DNA from: DATJLY01 sp035518375
GTDB taxonomy: Bacteria > Pseudomonadota > Alphaproteobacteria > ATCC43930 > CGMCC-115725
NCBI GenBank assembly: GCA_035518375.1
Contig: DATIXQ010000130.1
Location: 19,286 to 83,285, forward strand
Length of the DNA stretch: 64,000 nt
Direction: 5' to 3'
Shown one piece after another: positions 1 to 8,376 of this stretch. The position numbers and the translations under genes are program-made. Every line of letters starts with the position of its first letter. Within the stretch, counting starts at the first letter, position 1. The notes below the pieces were generated by a model, which worked only from the letters and a program-made list of their open reading frames with translations, searched no databases and had not been told where the DNA came from.

Positions 1-126
1 GTGGATCCAGATCTTGTAGGGCGTGAGGAGCCGTCCGCGGCCCTTCACCAGCGCGTCGAAGACGGATTTCTGCTCCGACGTGAGCTTGTCTTCCGGGATC
101 TCGGCAATGCGGCTCGGCTCGGCCAT
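1..126 (-). CDS. carboxymuconolactone decarboxylase/AhpD-like protein, N-terminal fragment
   Basis: The first 42 codons of a minus-strand gene that runs off the left edge. The start is ATG at 126, preceded by GAGGAAAGA. The visible residues (MAEPSRIAEIPEDKLTSEQK, then a segment ending in PYKIWIH) resemble the N-terminus of carboxymuconolactone decarboxylase family proteins, in which a short helix precedes the P-Y-K-x-W-x-H stretch. The catalytic CxxC region lies outside the window, so family membership is an inference from a short piece. Confidence 0.6.
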   Translation of the reverse strand, partial: MAEPSRIAEIPEDKLTSEQKSVFDALVKGRGRLLTPYKIWIH

Positions 127-205
127 TCTTTCCTCCTCGGACTTTGACGCCTAGCATGGTGGCGCCTGGGGCGCGCGAGCGTCAACGGATTTGCCGGAGG
201 GACAG

Positions 206-1039
206 ATGATCGTCGATACGCATGTGCACGTCATCTCCGACGACCTTCGCAAATATCCCAAGGTGAAGGACGCCTACGACTGGCCCGACTTCACCGCCGA
301 GACGCTCATCGCGACGATGGACAAGGTCGGCATCGACCGCGCGCTTCTGGTCCAGGCGTACTACACCTACCGCTTCGACAATTCCTATCACGTCGCCTCG
401 GCCTTGGCGCACCGCGAGCGCTTCCGCTGCATCTGCGTCATCGACCAGTATGCGAAGGACGCGGCCGAAATGTTGCAGCGGCTCGTCGAAAAGGAAGGCG
501 TCGCCGGCGTGCGGCTCACGCATGTGCCGGGCGGCAGCTATGACGACCCGCGCAGCTTCCCGGTGTGGGAGGCGGCCGCGGCCTTGCGCATTCCCATTTG
601 CATCTCGGCGCGCTTTGACGACATTCCCACGGCGCGTCGCGCGATCGAGCGGCACCCGCGCGTCAGGGTCGCGCTCGAGCATATGTGGGCGCAGCCGATG
701 TGCGACCCGCCCTATCGCGAATTCGAGCCCTTCTATCGGATGGCGGAGTTCCCGAACGTCTACGTCAAGACGACGCCCAACAATTCGCACCAGTCGCGCG
801 CGGGGAAAAGCACGCCCGAGGCATTCTTCCGCGCGCTCGTCGAGCGCTTCGGCGCCAAGCGCATCATGTGGGGATCGAACTATCTCGCGCACTGGGACAA
901 GTACGACCGCATCCCCGAGCGCATGGAGCTTACGCGGCGCGACCTCGCGTTCTTGAGCGAGGAGGACCGGCGCTCGATCCTAGGGGAGAGCGCGCTTCAG
1001 CTCTGGCCCGAGCTCAGAGGTACTTCGTCGGACGGATGA
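206..1039 (+). CDS. amidohydrolase family (TIM-barrel) hydrolase
   Basis: A 277-residue protein of the amidohydrolase-2 (COG3618-like) type, predicted to be a cytoplasmic hydrolase or lactonase acting in catabolism. The metal-binding H-x-H is at residues 6-8 (DTHVH), further conserved segments are LTH (about residue 109) and LEHM, and the C-terminal strand reads MWGSNY. In most relatives this last motif is WGSDYP with a catalytic Asp, so Asn is unusual. I chose ATG 206 because GGAGG lies 5 bases upstream; an upstream TTG at 191 has no ribosome site. Its end overlaps the convergent HD-domain gene by 26 bases. The substrate is unknown. Confidence 0.8.
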   Translation: MIVDTHVHVISDDLRKYPKVKDAYDWPDFTAETLIATMDKVGIDRALLVQAYYTYRFDNSYHVASALAHRERFRCICVIDQYAKDAAEMLQRLVEKEGVAGVRLTHVPGGSYDDPRSFPVWEAAAALRIPICISARFDDIPTARRAIERHPRVRVALEHMWAQPMCDPPYREFEPFYRMAEFPNVYVKTTPNNSHQSRAGKSTPEAFFRALVERFGAKRIMWGSNYLAHWDKYDRIPERMELTRRDLAFLSEEDRRSILGESALQLWPELRGTSSDG

Positions 1040-1784
1040 GCGTGCGCCACATGTGCGCGACGGGGCTGCCGTCGAAGCCCAAGCCTTCCTTCGGCTGCTT
1101 GAAGTTGCGGCCGACGATGTCGACGAAATCGTCCATGCTCACCTTCGCGTTCGGATCGAACGAATAGATGTCGTGGACGCAGATGAGCCGCGCGGTCATA
1201 TACCACTTGTGCTTCCGCGCCTTCTCGTAGTCGGCCTTGATGTAGTCGTCGGGCTCGTAGTCGGCGCCGAAATGCTTGATGTACATCTCGGGGTACGCGT
1301 AGCCGACGGACTCGTCGGCGAAGAAGCGCAACGCCTGATGCGAGCGGATGGCCCAGCTCACCTCCTCGTCGACATAAGGCTCGACGAGCTGCGCGCCCCA
1401 ATAGCCGTGATCGACGCGGATGAAGCCTGAAACCGCGATGTCGTGCAGGAGGCAGGCGAGGATGATCTTCTCGTCCATGCCGGCCTTCAGGGCATGCGTC
1501 GCGCTTTGCAGGAGATGATTTGCCGGCGCGAAGCGGTATTTGAAGAAGTCCAGGAGTTGCGGCTTGTCCGGCATGCGCGGCAGGCGCGGATCCTGATCCA
1601 TGAGCATGTGCGCGTTCGGATGCTTCTCCTTGGCCTTCATGCCGTTGTCGAACTCGCGCTTGCCGTCGGCGAGCATGTAGAGGACGGACTTGGTCGGAAT
1701 CACCCGCTCAAGTTCGTCAATCATCTGGTGCTCGAGCGCGTCGGCGCGTTCGGCGAGCGAGGCGGTCGCGGCAGGCGTGGTCAT
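1014..1784 (-). CDS. HD-domain protein with MIOX/PhnZ-like ligand spacing
   Basis: A 256-residue cytoplasmic protein. The HD core shows H97, H114-D115 (LLHDIA), H126 (VDHGYWG), H149 (IRSHQ) and an Asp near 205 in ICVHDIY. The order H-HD-H-H-D is the one found in the mixed-valent diiron oxygenases of the HD superfamily (myo-inositol oxygenase, PhnZ) as well as in some phosphohydrolases, so oxygenase versus phosphohydrolase cannot be decided here. The start is ATG 1784, with AAGGAG 6 bases upstream; the longer in-frame extension has no ribosome site. The gene is convergent with the amidohydrolase and stands alone. Confidence 0.65.
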   Translation of the reverse strand: MTTPAATASLAERADALEHQMIDELERVIPTKSVLYMLADGKREFDNGMKAKEKHPNAHMLMDQDPRLPRMPDKPQLLDFFKYRFAPANHLLQSATHALKAGMDEKIILACLLHDIAVSGFIRVDHGYWGAQLVEPYVDEEVSWAIRSHQALRFFADESVGYAYPEMYIKHFGADYEPDDYIKADYEKARKHKWYMTARLICVHDIYSFDPNAKVSMDDFVDIVGRNFKQPKEGLGFDGSPVAHMWRTLIRPTKYL

Positions 1785-1888
1785 GGCGCGCTCCTTGGCG
1801 GCGAATGGGTCGCGCCAATCATAGGCGCGCACCCTTTGCCTCGGCAATGGTGTGCTCGACGGGGGGGGGATTGCGGGGTCGGGATTAA

Positions 1889-2002
1889 CCCTCTCCCCAC
1901 CGGGGAGAGGGAAGCACGGCGCGAGAGCGCCGAGCGGGTGAGGGGTAAGCCGTCGGGCGTTCGTCACCCCCCTCACCCTACCCTCTCCCCCAGGGGAGAG
2001 GG
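1889..2002. repeat. pair of GGGGAGAGGG-type intergenic palindromes
   Basis: Two hairpins, 1889-1911 and 1981-2002, each with arms CCCTCTCCCC / GGGGAGAGGG. They are joined by GGGTGAGGGG and its inverse CCCCTCACCC, so the pair forms a larger inverted arrangement. This is the familiar look of REP-type intergenic elements in alphaproteobacteria. A related hairpin sits at the 3' end of mnmA (55449-55476). It lies upstream of the HD gene and just downstream of the VOC gene, where it could also act as a transcript 3' end. Confidence 0.7.
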
Positions 2003-2029
2003 TCTAAATTCAAGGCGTCGGTTTCCGGC

Positions 2030-3277
2030 TCAGCCCAAGGGCCCGAGCAGCGTCTCGCCGTCGAACGTGTCGGCGAGCTGCGTCACCGATGCGGGCCAAC
2101 GGTCGTTCCGCACCTTGCGGCGCTTCGATTTCGGGCGGACCTTCCCGTCCCAGCCGACCTGCTCCATGTAGTAATAGAGCTGAATCGTGTGGCCGTCGGG
2201 ATCGACCGCAAAGGCCGAATAATCGATGCCGGGATAGAGCTCCGGCGGCAGGTGCTTGATCGTGACGCCGTTCGCCTTGAGGAACTCGATCGCGTCGCGC
2301 AGCTGCTGATAGTCACCGACCTGATTGCCGAAGCTCATGCACGAGGTGTGCGGCGAGAGGCCGAGCTTCTCCCTGAGCGCGACCGGATAGAGCGCCAGCG
2401 AATGATGCTCGGTGTTGACGCGCAGGAAGACGCAGCGGTGGCCTTCGTACTCCACCTCCTCGGTGACGCGCATGCCGAGGATCTTGGTGTAGAACTCGAG
2501 GCATTTCTCCATGTCACGCACGAAGAGCCGCACCGGGCCGATCTTGATGACCTTGAACGGGCGCGCGAGCATGACGCCGCCGACATCGTACTTGAACGGG
2601 CCTTTTTCGACGTGGTGGAATCCGGCGTCGAGGTCCATGCCCTCGGCCTTGAACTCCTCGAGCTCCTGATACTCGCAGATCTGCGGCAGCTCCGGCTTGT
2701 CGTGGAAGCCGCGCTTCCTGACGCCTGGCGGCTTCGAACGCAGGTTCCAGCCGATCTGCTCAATGCCGTAATAGATCTCGTTGGTGTGGCCTTCGGGATC
2801 GGACGGATAGGAATGCCAGTTCGAGCCCGGCACGTCGCGGCCGATGCGGCCGGGATTGATGCCGATCGAGCGGAACCAATCGATGCCGTTGCCGACCTCG
2901 CGCAAGGTACCAACTTGCCATGTGATCTGGTTCGTCGTCACCTCGGGGTTCGTCACGTGGCCGCCGGCGCTGCCGCGGCCCATGCGGTCCAACGCCGCCT
3001 TGGGGAAGATCACGTGCGAATGATGGTCGGTGCCGTGCGTCATGAACCATCCGACCGTAGTCGGCACGCCGTCGAACATGTTGGGCGCGGGAATGACGCG
3101 GGCGAAGTCGAGCGAGTCCGTGACGCGGAAGCCGAGGAGGTCGCGATAGAAATGCATCGCCTCCTCCATCTTGTAGCAGTTGTAGCCGAAATGGCCGAGC
3201 CGCCGGATCTTGAACGGGCGTTCGAGCATCACCCCGCCGACATTGAACTTCTCGCCGATCTTCGAACCGCCTTCCAT
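2030..3277 (-). CDS. two-domain VOC (glyoxalase/extradiol dioxygenase-like) protein
   Basis: A 415-residue protein made of two VOC domains: roughly residues 15-190 and 230-385, each opening with GGVMLxRPFK. It is probably an extradiol-type dioxygenase or related metal enzyme. The N-terminal copy has a complete candidate metal set (GHFGYN His, DHHSHVI His, GHTNEIYY Glu). The C-terminal copy has lost it (GPVRLF, EHHSLAL, GHTIQLYY with Gln for Glu). Classical two-domain extradiol dioxygenases keep the metal in the C-terminal domain, so the arrangement looks reversed. The start at ATG 3277 has AGGAGG upstream. Substrate not known. Confidence 0.75.
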   Translation of the reverse strand: MEGGSKIGEKFNVGGVMLERPFKIRRLGHFGYNCYKMEEAMHFYRDLLGFRVTDSLDFARVIPAPNMFDGVPTTVGWFMTHGTDHHSHVIFPKAALDRMGRGSAGGHVTNPEVTTNQITWQVGTLREVGNGIDWFRSIGINPGRIGRDVPGSNWHSYPSDPEGHTNEIYYGIEQIGWNLRSKPPGVRKRGFHDKPELPQICEYQELEEFKAEGMDLDAGFHHVEKGPFKYDVGGVMLARPFKVIKIGPVRLFVRDMEKCLEFYTKILGMRVTEEVEYEGHRCVFLRVNTEHHSLALYPVALREKLGLSPHTSCMSFGNQVGDYQQLRDAIEFLKANGVTIKHLPPELYPGIDYSAFAVDPDGHTIQLYYYMEQVGWDGKVRPKSKRRKVRNDRWPASVTQLADTFDGETLLGPLG

Positions 3278-3348
3278 GATCTGCCTCCTGCTCGCGCCGC
3301 GAATGCAAGCGATGATGGCCGACCGCGGAAAGCCGTGTCAATGAGACA

Positions 3349-3543
3349 TCAGCCGCCGTTAGGCTTGCCTTTACCGTGAGCGGCGTCGAGTTTTCCCGCC
3401 GCGGGAGCGCCCTCGCTTGGCGCCTGGGCCGCAGGGCTGTGCCCGGCACAGAGATAGGTCACCGAGCCGTCAACGTCGACGCGCGCATCGACCGCTGGTT
3501 GGCCGCACCGGGCGCAGACCCGATTCTTGAGCGAGAGCGCCAT
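3349..3543 (-). CDS. small CxxC protein, hypothetical
   Basis: A 64-residue ORF beginning MALSLKNRVCARCGQPA, then a short hydrophilic segment ending in Cys-Ala-Gly-His and a low-complexity Ala/Pro/Lys-Gly tail. The CxxC plus C-x2-H could bind zinc. No good ribosome site precedes ATG 3543 (TTG 3552 is the alternative). It lies between the esterase and VOC genes on the same strand, with sensible codon use. I do not recognise a family. Confidence 0.45.
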   Translation of the reverse strand: MALSLKNRVCARCGQPAVDARVDVDGSVTYLCAGHSPAAQAPSEGAPAAGKLDAAHGKGKPNGG

Positions 3544-3597
3544 ACCCAACAAACACGCGAAGCCATGCGAAAGACGCCCGAAGCGGCGCCAATTTCT

Positions 3598-4461
3598 TCA
3601 GGACGGACCGGAGCCCGCAAACCTGTGGCAGAAAGCGGCCAGCATCGCGATCGCCTCGGCACTCGCCGGGCGCTCGGGATGGTCGTTGACGAAAGCGTGC
3701 GGCTCGCCCTCGAACAGTTTGAGCTCCACCTTGCCGCCGCGCTCGCGATAGAGCTTGACGAAATTCTCTACCGTCGGGGTCGGCGTCCATTGATCCGCGG
3801 TGCCCTGGAAGAGAAAGGCGGGCGGCATATCGACCTTTTCTCCGCGCGCGAGAATGAGCGGCGGATCGCCGTCGCTCATCATCCTCTCGTCGCCCCAGAA
3901 GGCATGGTGCGCCTTGATGAGGCCCTCGGCCCCGCGCTGCTGCGCCAGGTGATAGCGCTGCACCGGATCCATCACGGCCCAGCCGGTTGCGACATAGGCG
4001 ACCTTCGCGTCGAGGTTGGGCGCCTCGGGGAAAGGCAGCGCGGCATAGCGCGGATCGGTCGGGCGCAGCGCCGCCAGCAGCGCCTGGTTGCCGCCGCTCG
4101 ACGTGCCGTAGACGCCGACGCGATCGGCCGCGCTCTTGTAGTCGCGCGCGTGGAACTTGAGCCACCGGATCGCGAAGTTGATGTCCTGGAGCGAGGCGGG
4201 ATAGGGCGCCTCGGGCGGCATGCGAAACTCGATCGACATGACGACGACACCGGCGGCGGCGACGGCCTTGGCCGTGGCGGCATTGTTGAAGCGGTCCTTC
4301 GAGGTCCAGGCGCCGCCGTGCACCTCGACAAGGCCGGAGAACGGCCCCGCTCCCTGCGGAAGATAGAGCGTCGCCATGAGCGGCTTCGCGCCGTCCTGGC
4401 GATAGGCCACGTCCTCGACCTGCACCTGATATGCCGGAGCTACATCGGCCGTCATCGCCAT
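3598..4461 (-). CDS. alpha/beta hydrolase, BD-FAE/carboxylesterase-like
   Basis: A 287-residue cytoplasmic hydrolase (no signal peptide). The oxyanion-hole motif HGGAW is near residue 48, the nucleophile elbow GTSSGG near 120, the acid is in GTADQW and the catalytic His in EPHAF. This is the layout of hormone-sensitive-lipase-like esterases and formamidase-like enzymes. ATG 4461 is preceded by AAGGAAGG. It is the first gene of a small minus-strand group (esterase, CxxC protein, VOC protein), consistent with degradation of an ester or amide, but the substrate is not indicated. Confidence 0.8.
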   Translation of the reverse strand: MAMTADVAPAYQVQVEDVAYRQDGAKPLMATLYLPQGAGPFSGLVEVHGGAWTSKDRFNNAATAKAVAAAGVVVMSIEFRMPPEAPYPASLQDINFAIRWLKFHARDYKSAADRVGVYGTSSGGNQALLAALRPTDPRYAALPFPEAPNLDAKVAYVATGWAVMDPVQRYHLAQQRGAEGLIKAHHAFWGDERMMSDGDPPLILARGEKVDMPPAFLFQGTADQWTPTPTVENFVKLYRERGGKVELKLFEGEPHAFVNDHPERPASAEAIAMLAAFCHRFAGSGPS

Positions 4462-4577
4462 CGCACACCTTCCTTCGCACGCTCGGTGAACACTCGATTA
4501 AACCCCATCGCCCGCGCCATTGACAGAGCGCACGATCCCGCGTCCAATCGCGCGAGACCTGGGCAGGAGTGATGAGC

Positions 4578-5309
4578 ATGGCCACGGTTCTCGAGACGCG
4601 CGACAGCGCCGAAGCCCTCAAAGCCGAACTCTGCGCGATGGCGAACGCGCAGTTCCAGTCGCCGCAGTTCAAACGCCTTCTCGGCTTGCGCATGAACCGC
4701 GCGCGCGCCGCCGTTTATGTGATGGAGCGCACGCACTGGACCATGAACCGACGCGAGGCGTGGGCAGGCGCGCAGTCGCTCGCGCCGATCGGCGTCAAGA
4801 AGCTCATCTGGGAGCACGAGCGCGAAGAGCTCGAAGGCGATCTCGAGCGCGGCATCCCCGATCATTACGAGCTCTCGATCCGCGAGGGCGAGGCGATCGG
4901 CCTCTCGCGGCAGGATTTCGAGCGCGCGCGGCCGAGCGACGGCTGCATCGCGTGCTGCTATGCGTGGCGCTATATCGCGCTCAACAGCCCGTGGCAGAAG
5001 GCGGTGGCGGCGGCGGGCTGTCTCGAGGTCAGCAATTCCGACGAGATCGTCAAAGGCGGCGGCATGGCCCACCGCATGGCGCACAAGTTCCGCGACGAGG
5101 CCGGCATCTCGTTCAAGGAGCAGCCCTCGAACGTCGAGCACATGGCGGCCGACATCCGCCACGCCAATCTGCTGTTCGAGGTGATCGAGCGCCACGCCAC
5201 CAGCGAAGCCGATCGCCGCCTCGTCCTCGACGGCGCGCGCGAGAGCTGGATCCTCGATCGCGTGTGGAAGGGCCAGCTCGCCGAGGCGATCGCCGCCGTT
5301 CCGGAGTGA
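4578..5309 (+). CDS. TENA/PqqC-like iron-containing redox enzyme family protein
   Basis: About 243 residues, mostly helical, of the haem-oxygenase-like fold (TENA/THI-4/PqqC; iron-containing redox enzyme family). Candidate metal ligands include EHEREE near residue 77 and the HRMAHKF segment near 177. A Cys-rich stretch (DGCIACC) sits in the middle. I prefer ATG 4578, with AGGAG 8 bases upstream, over GTG 4569 or ATG 4572, which would sit on the ribosome site. It diverges from the esterase gene across about 115 bases. The specific reaction is unknown. Confidence 0.6.
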   Translation: MATVLETRDSAEALKAELCAMANAQFQSPQFKRLLGLRMNRARAAVYVMERTHWTMNRREAWAGAQSLAPIGVKKLIWEHEREELEGDLERGIPDHYELSIREGEAIGLSRQDFERARPSDGCIACCYAWRYIALNSPWQKAVAAAGCLEVSNSDEIVKGGGMAHRMAHKFRDEAGISFKEQPSNVEHMAADIRHANLLFEVIERHATSEADRRLVLDGARESWILDRVWKGQLAEAIAAVPE

Positions 5310-5336
5310 GGTGTTGGAAGTGCCGCGGCGCGGCCA

Positions 5337-6500
5337 CTAGGCCGCGCGCTGCTCCTTCGTGAGCATCACCGTCGCCGACAGCACCCGGCCGTCGGGTCCC
5401 GGCTCGGGCAGCGCCAAGTTCATGTACTTGACGTAGATGTCGTCGATCGTGCCGCTCAGCTCGCTGAATTCGGGCCCTTCGCGCTTCGTGCGCAGCATGC
5501 GCGCCTGCACCATGAGCGCGTAGTCGGTATCGGGCCGCGCAAGCACGTTCAGCCCTTCGACAACGCTCGTGTCGAAGCCGAAGCCGGTGGCGACGTGGTG
5601 CGATACGACGTTCTCGCCATCGATGCGGAACACGCTCGTCGTGGTGAAGGCGCCCATCTCGGCGGCAGCATGCAGAAGCTTTTCGGGCGAAGCGTTGGCG
5701 ACCTGCAGCAGCGCGATTTGGCGCGGGTCGGCGACGCTGTCGAGCCGAAGGCGTTGCACCGTCCACGGCATGCGACGCACGCGCACGATGAATGCCGCCT
5801 TGCCGATGGCGAAGGCGGCGGCACGCGCGCCGGAATGCTCGGCCTCGATCCAGGCGCCGTCGACATGCACCATGCGCCGCACGCGCACCGCCGTGTCGTT
5901 GCGGTCCTCGAGCCATTCGCAGGCCCGCTCGGCCGCGAGCGCCGAGATGCGGCGGCCGTCGTGGCGCACGATGATGCTGCCGTCCGAGCGCTCGACGACG
6001 CCGATCCAGCCAAGCACGCGCGTCGCATAATCGATGAGGTTCCCCGCGGGAGACCCCATGTTGAGGGCGCGGCGCACATATTCCGCATGTCCCGCGGGCG
6101 CCGCCTCGTGGCTGCCGTCGGCCGTGAACCAGCTGTGCTGCTCGGTGACGGCGCGGCCCTCGACCTTGCCCGAAAGGACAGCGCGCACGAGCGCGACTGC
6201 GGTCGCTTCATCGAATGTGGGCGAGGCATCCTGTGCGACGAATTCACCGAACAATTCCGACAGGAATTTCGTGTCGCCGCGGCGATGGAAGAAGCGTGCG
6301 AGATTGCCGAGGTCCTCGCCGAGGATGCGAGTCTCGCCGCGCCACCAGCGCGCCACCGTGTTCTCCGCCCGCCCGACCGCGAGCGCGATCTCCTTCAAAT
6401 GGAGATTGGTGTTGGGATAGAGACGCTTGCGCAGCGCCTCGCTGAATCGCTCCTGGAAGTCCTTCACGGTCCCAAACCCCAATGCTGGCGGTCGCGACAC
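5337..6500 (-). CDS. HTH (Cro/C1-type) transcriptional regulator-like protein
   Basis: A 387-residue soluble protein. Residues about 12-75 contain a helix-turn-helix (LHLKEIALAVGRAENTVARW), suggesting DNA binding. The rest shows no family I recognise but contains alternating strand/helix segments that could be a sensory domain. The GTG at 6500 has no clear ribosome site; a GTG 11 codons later is also possible. It diverges from the PAS-protein gene across about 150 bases, so it may control that gene. Confidence 0.6.
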   Translation of the reverse strand: MSRPPALGFGTVKDFQERFSEALRKRLYPNTNLHLKEIALAVGRAENTVARWWRGETRILGEDLGNLARFFHRRGDTKFLSELFGEFVAQDASPTFDEATAVALVRAVLSGKVEGRAVTEQHSWFTADGSHEAAPAGHAEYVRRALNMGSPAGNLIDYATRVLGWIGVVERSDGSIIVRHDGRRISALAAERACEWLEDRNDTAVRVRRMVHVDGAWIEAEHSGARAAAFAIGKAAFIVRVRRMPWTVQRLRLDSVADPRQIALLQVANASPEKLLHAAAEMGAFTTTSVFRIDGENVVSHHVATGFGFDTSVVEGLNVLARPDTDYALMVQARMLRTKREGPEFSELSGTIDDIYVKYMNLALPEPGPDGRVLSATVMLTKEQRAA

Positions 6501-6654
6501 CAGTTTTGACGGCTTTAACGGGTCATTCTCGCTCTTAAGGACGCCGCGCGCAATGGCCCTGTCTGTCCCTGTCCGGGGCCTTGGGATCCATGCGGCGTCC
6601 GCTCACTCCGGGCGCCTTCGCGCCCGCGCTCGCGCCAGGAATGGCAAGGTAGGA

Positions 6655-7158
6655 ATGGCGACTCCCAGAAGAAAGAAACGGCCACCGCTGCTGGACGAGG
6701 CGGAGGACCGCGCTCCACCCGTCACCGAGCGCCGCCTCGTCCGGCTTTACCAATACTGGCTGGCACAGCGTGGCGCGCGCCGCATGCCGTCGCGGGCCGA
6801 CATCGACCCCCTCGAGATGCGTTTCATCCTCGGCCACCTGATGCTGATCGACGTGAGCCATCCCGGGCCCGAGTTCCGCGTCCGGCTCCAGGGCAGCGAG
6901 CTCAGCTGGTGGATCGGACAGGAGCTGACCGGGATGAATCTCTCCGACGTGCCAAGCCTTGATCTCGAGACCCTGGCGCGGCGGCAGTTCGAGCACGTGG
7001 TCGCGACCGCCGAACCGCTCGGCTGGATTGGCAACGACGCGATCGACGGGATCAGGCGCCAATACCAGGCAATTATCTTGCCGCTCTCCAGCGAAGGAAA
7101 ATTCGTCGATTTGTTAATGGTTGCCGTGCGCTGCGGCAGCGGCGAGCCGGGAATTTGA
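6655..7158 (+). CDS. PAS-domain protein (PAS_5-like)
   Basis: A 167-residue protein. After a basic N-terminus it has the sequence pattern LVRLYQYWLAQRG...MPSRADIDP, typical of the short alphaproteobacterial PAS_5 proteins, followed by a PAS core (FRVRLQGSEL...TGMNLSDV) and a conserved C-terminal strand. No output domain is present, so a stand-alone sensor or partner role is likely. ATG 6655 is preceded by AGGTAGGA; an ATG at 6641 is closed after three codons. Confidence 0.7.
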   Translation: MATPRRKKRPPLLDEAEDRAPPVTERRLVRLYQYWLAQRGARRMPSRADIDPLEMRFILGHLMLIDVSHPGPEFRVRLQGSELSWWIGQELTGMNLSDVPSLDLETLARRQFEHVVATAEPLGWIGNDAIDGIRRQYQAIILPLSSEGKFVDLLMVAVRCGSGEPGI

Positions 7159-7276
7159 AGTAAATCGTGCGCAAAAAAGTACGGAAAGGACGTGATATTT
7201 CGCACAATAGGGGAGTCCTTGGCGCACAGGGGCCGCGCGAGGACGCTGGGTCCAAAGTGGCCTCCGCGAGCCAAAC

Positions 7277-8116
7277 ATGAAAAACATTCATCTTGTCCGC
7301 AACGATGACGACTCGTTCGACGGTAGCCTTGCCAACTACATCGACGATTTCGACCCCCTCGAATCGATTCCGATCGAGCGCGTGCAGATCGCGGGAATGC
7401 AGGTGATCCCGCCGCTCATCGCCGCGCTCGAAGCACAAAGGCTTCGGCCGATGATCGGTCACAAGCTCGCGACGGTGGCGAACCTGCACCGCGCGAGCGC
7501 CGGACGAATGCGACGCCTCACCCAGACCAACGATTTTCGCTACCACCCGACCGCCACGCCCGCCGACACGCTGGTGCTGGCGCTGATGCGCGACGGCGAG
7601 CCCAAGGGCTGCATCGCCTCGCGCCTGCTGTGGTGCGAGCGCACGCTGGCGGAGGAGATGGAGAGCGGCCGGTTCTGGGCGACGCGGCCGGGCCTTTGGG
7701 GCGAGTCCGACAAGTGCGTCGTCACCGCCGTCATCGCCCGAACCATTAGGACCTGCCATATCGTCTTCACCGGCTCGGTCTGGCTCTCGCAGGACGTGAC
7801 CGGCGGCACGACGCTCGCGGCGATGATGCGGCTTCATCATCTCTGGGTCGTCTGCCATTGGCGCTGGACCTGGCTCGTCGGCATGATCGAAGGGGCGCTG
7901 GCGCGTCGCCACGCCTTCGACGTGTATGGCGGCATGGCGCTCGATCTGGGATTGTGGCGGACGCGGCCGGGCGAAGACGACCAGTTGCACGAGTACGAGC
8001 TCACCTCGTGCGAGCGCTCGGCCTCGATGGAGCGATGGCTGCGGCCCGAGATGGGCGACCTGTCCTTTCCGATCGGGCGGCCGAACCTCGGCCACATCGA
8101 CCGGCGCGCGGGATAG
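7277..8116 (+). CDS. hypothetical protein, possibly GNAT-like
   Basis: A 279-residue soluble protein of unknown function, downstream of the PAS gene in the same direction (118-base gap). The middle (DTLVLALMRDGEPKGCIASR) has the beta-strand/turn character of a GNAT N-acetyltransferase core, but the acetyl-CoA motif is not clear and I do not assign it. Rich in Trp and His near residues 190-205. No strong ribosome site before ATG 7277. Confidence 0.5.
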   Translation: MKNIHLVRNDDDSFDGSLANYIDDFDPLESIPIERVQIAGMQVIPPLIAALEAQRLRPMIGHKLATVANLHRASAGRMRRLTQTNDFRYHPTATPADTLVLALMRDGEPKGCIASRLLWCERTLAEEMESGRFWATRPGLWGESDKCVVTAVIARTIRTCHIVFTGSVWLSQDVTGGTTLAAMMRLHHLWVVCHWRWTWLVGMIEGALARRHAFDVYGGMALDLGLWRTRPGEDDQLHEYELTSCERSASMERWLRPEMGDLSFPIGRPNLGHIDRRAG

Positions 8117-8376
8117 TGAGCGGCCAGACAAGCGCAGCTCCAGCCCCTTTGCTCCAACCCTTTCGGGGCGAGTTTTTGAGCAGTTTCCGGCCCGGTGCTG
8201 GACGGTAGCGCGCCGAAAAACGGTGGCCGCACGGCGTCGGTCCCGTTTCGATGAGGTGCTTCCCCGACAGGACGGCCCTTCGTTCCCATAGAGGAAGGAG
8301 GGCTGGCATTGCCAAACTCACCGTTGCAGTGTGCGCGCAGCATTAGTAGGTTGCAGCTAAAAGTAACGGGAGGAAG

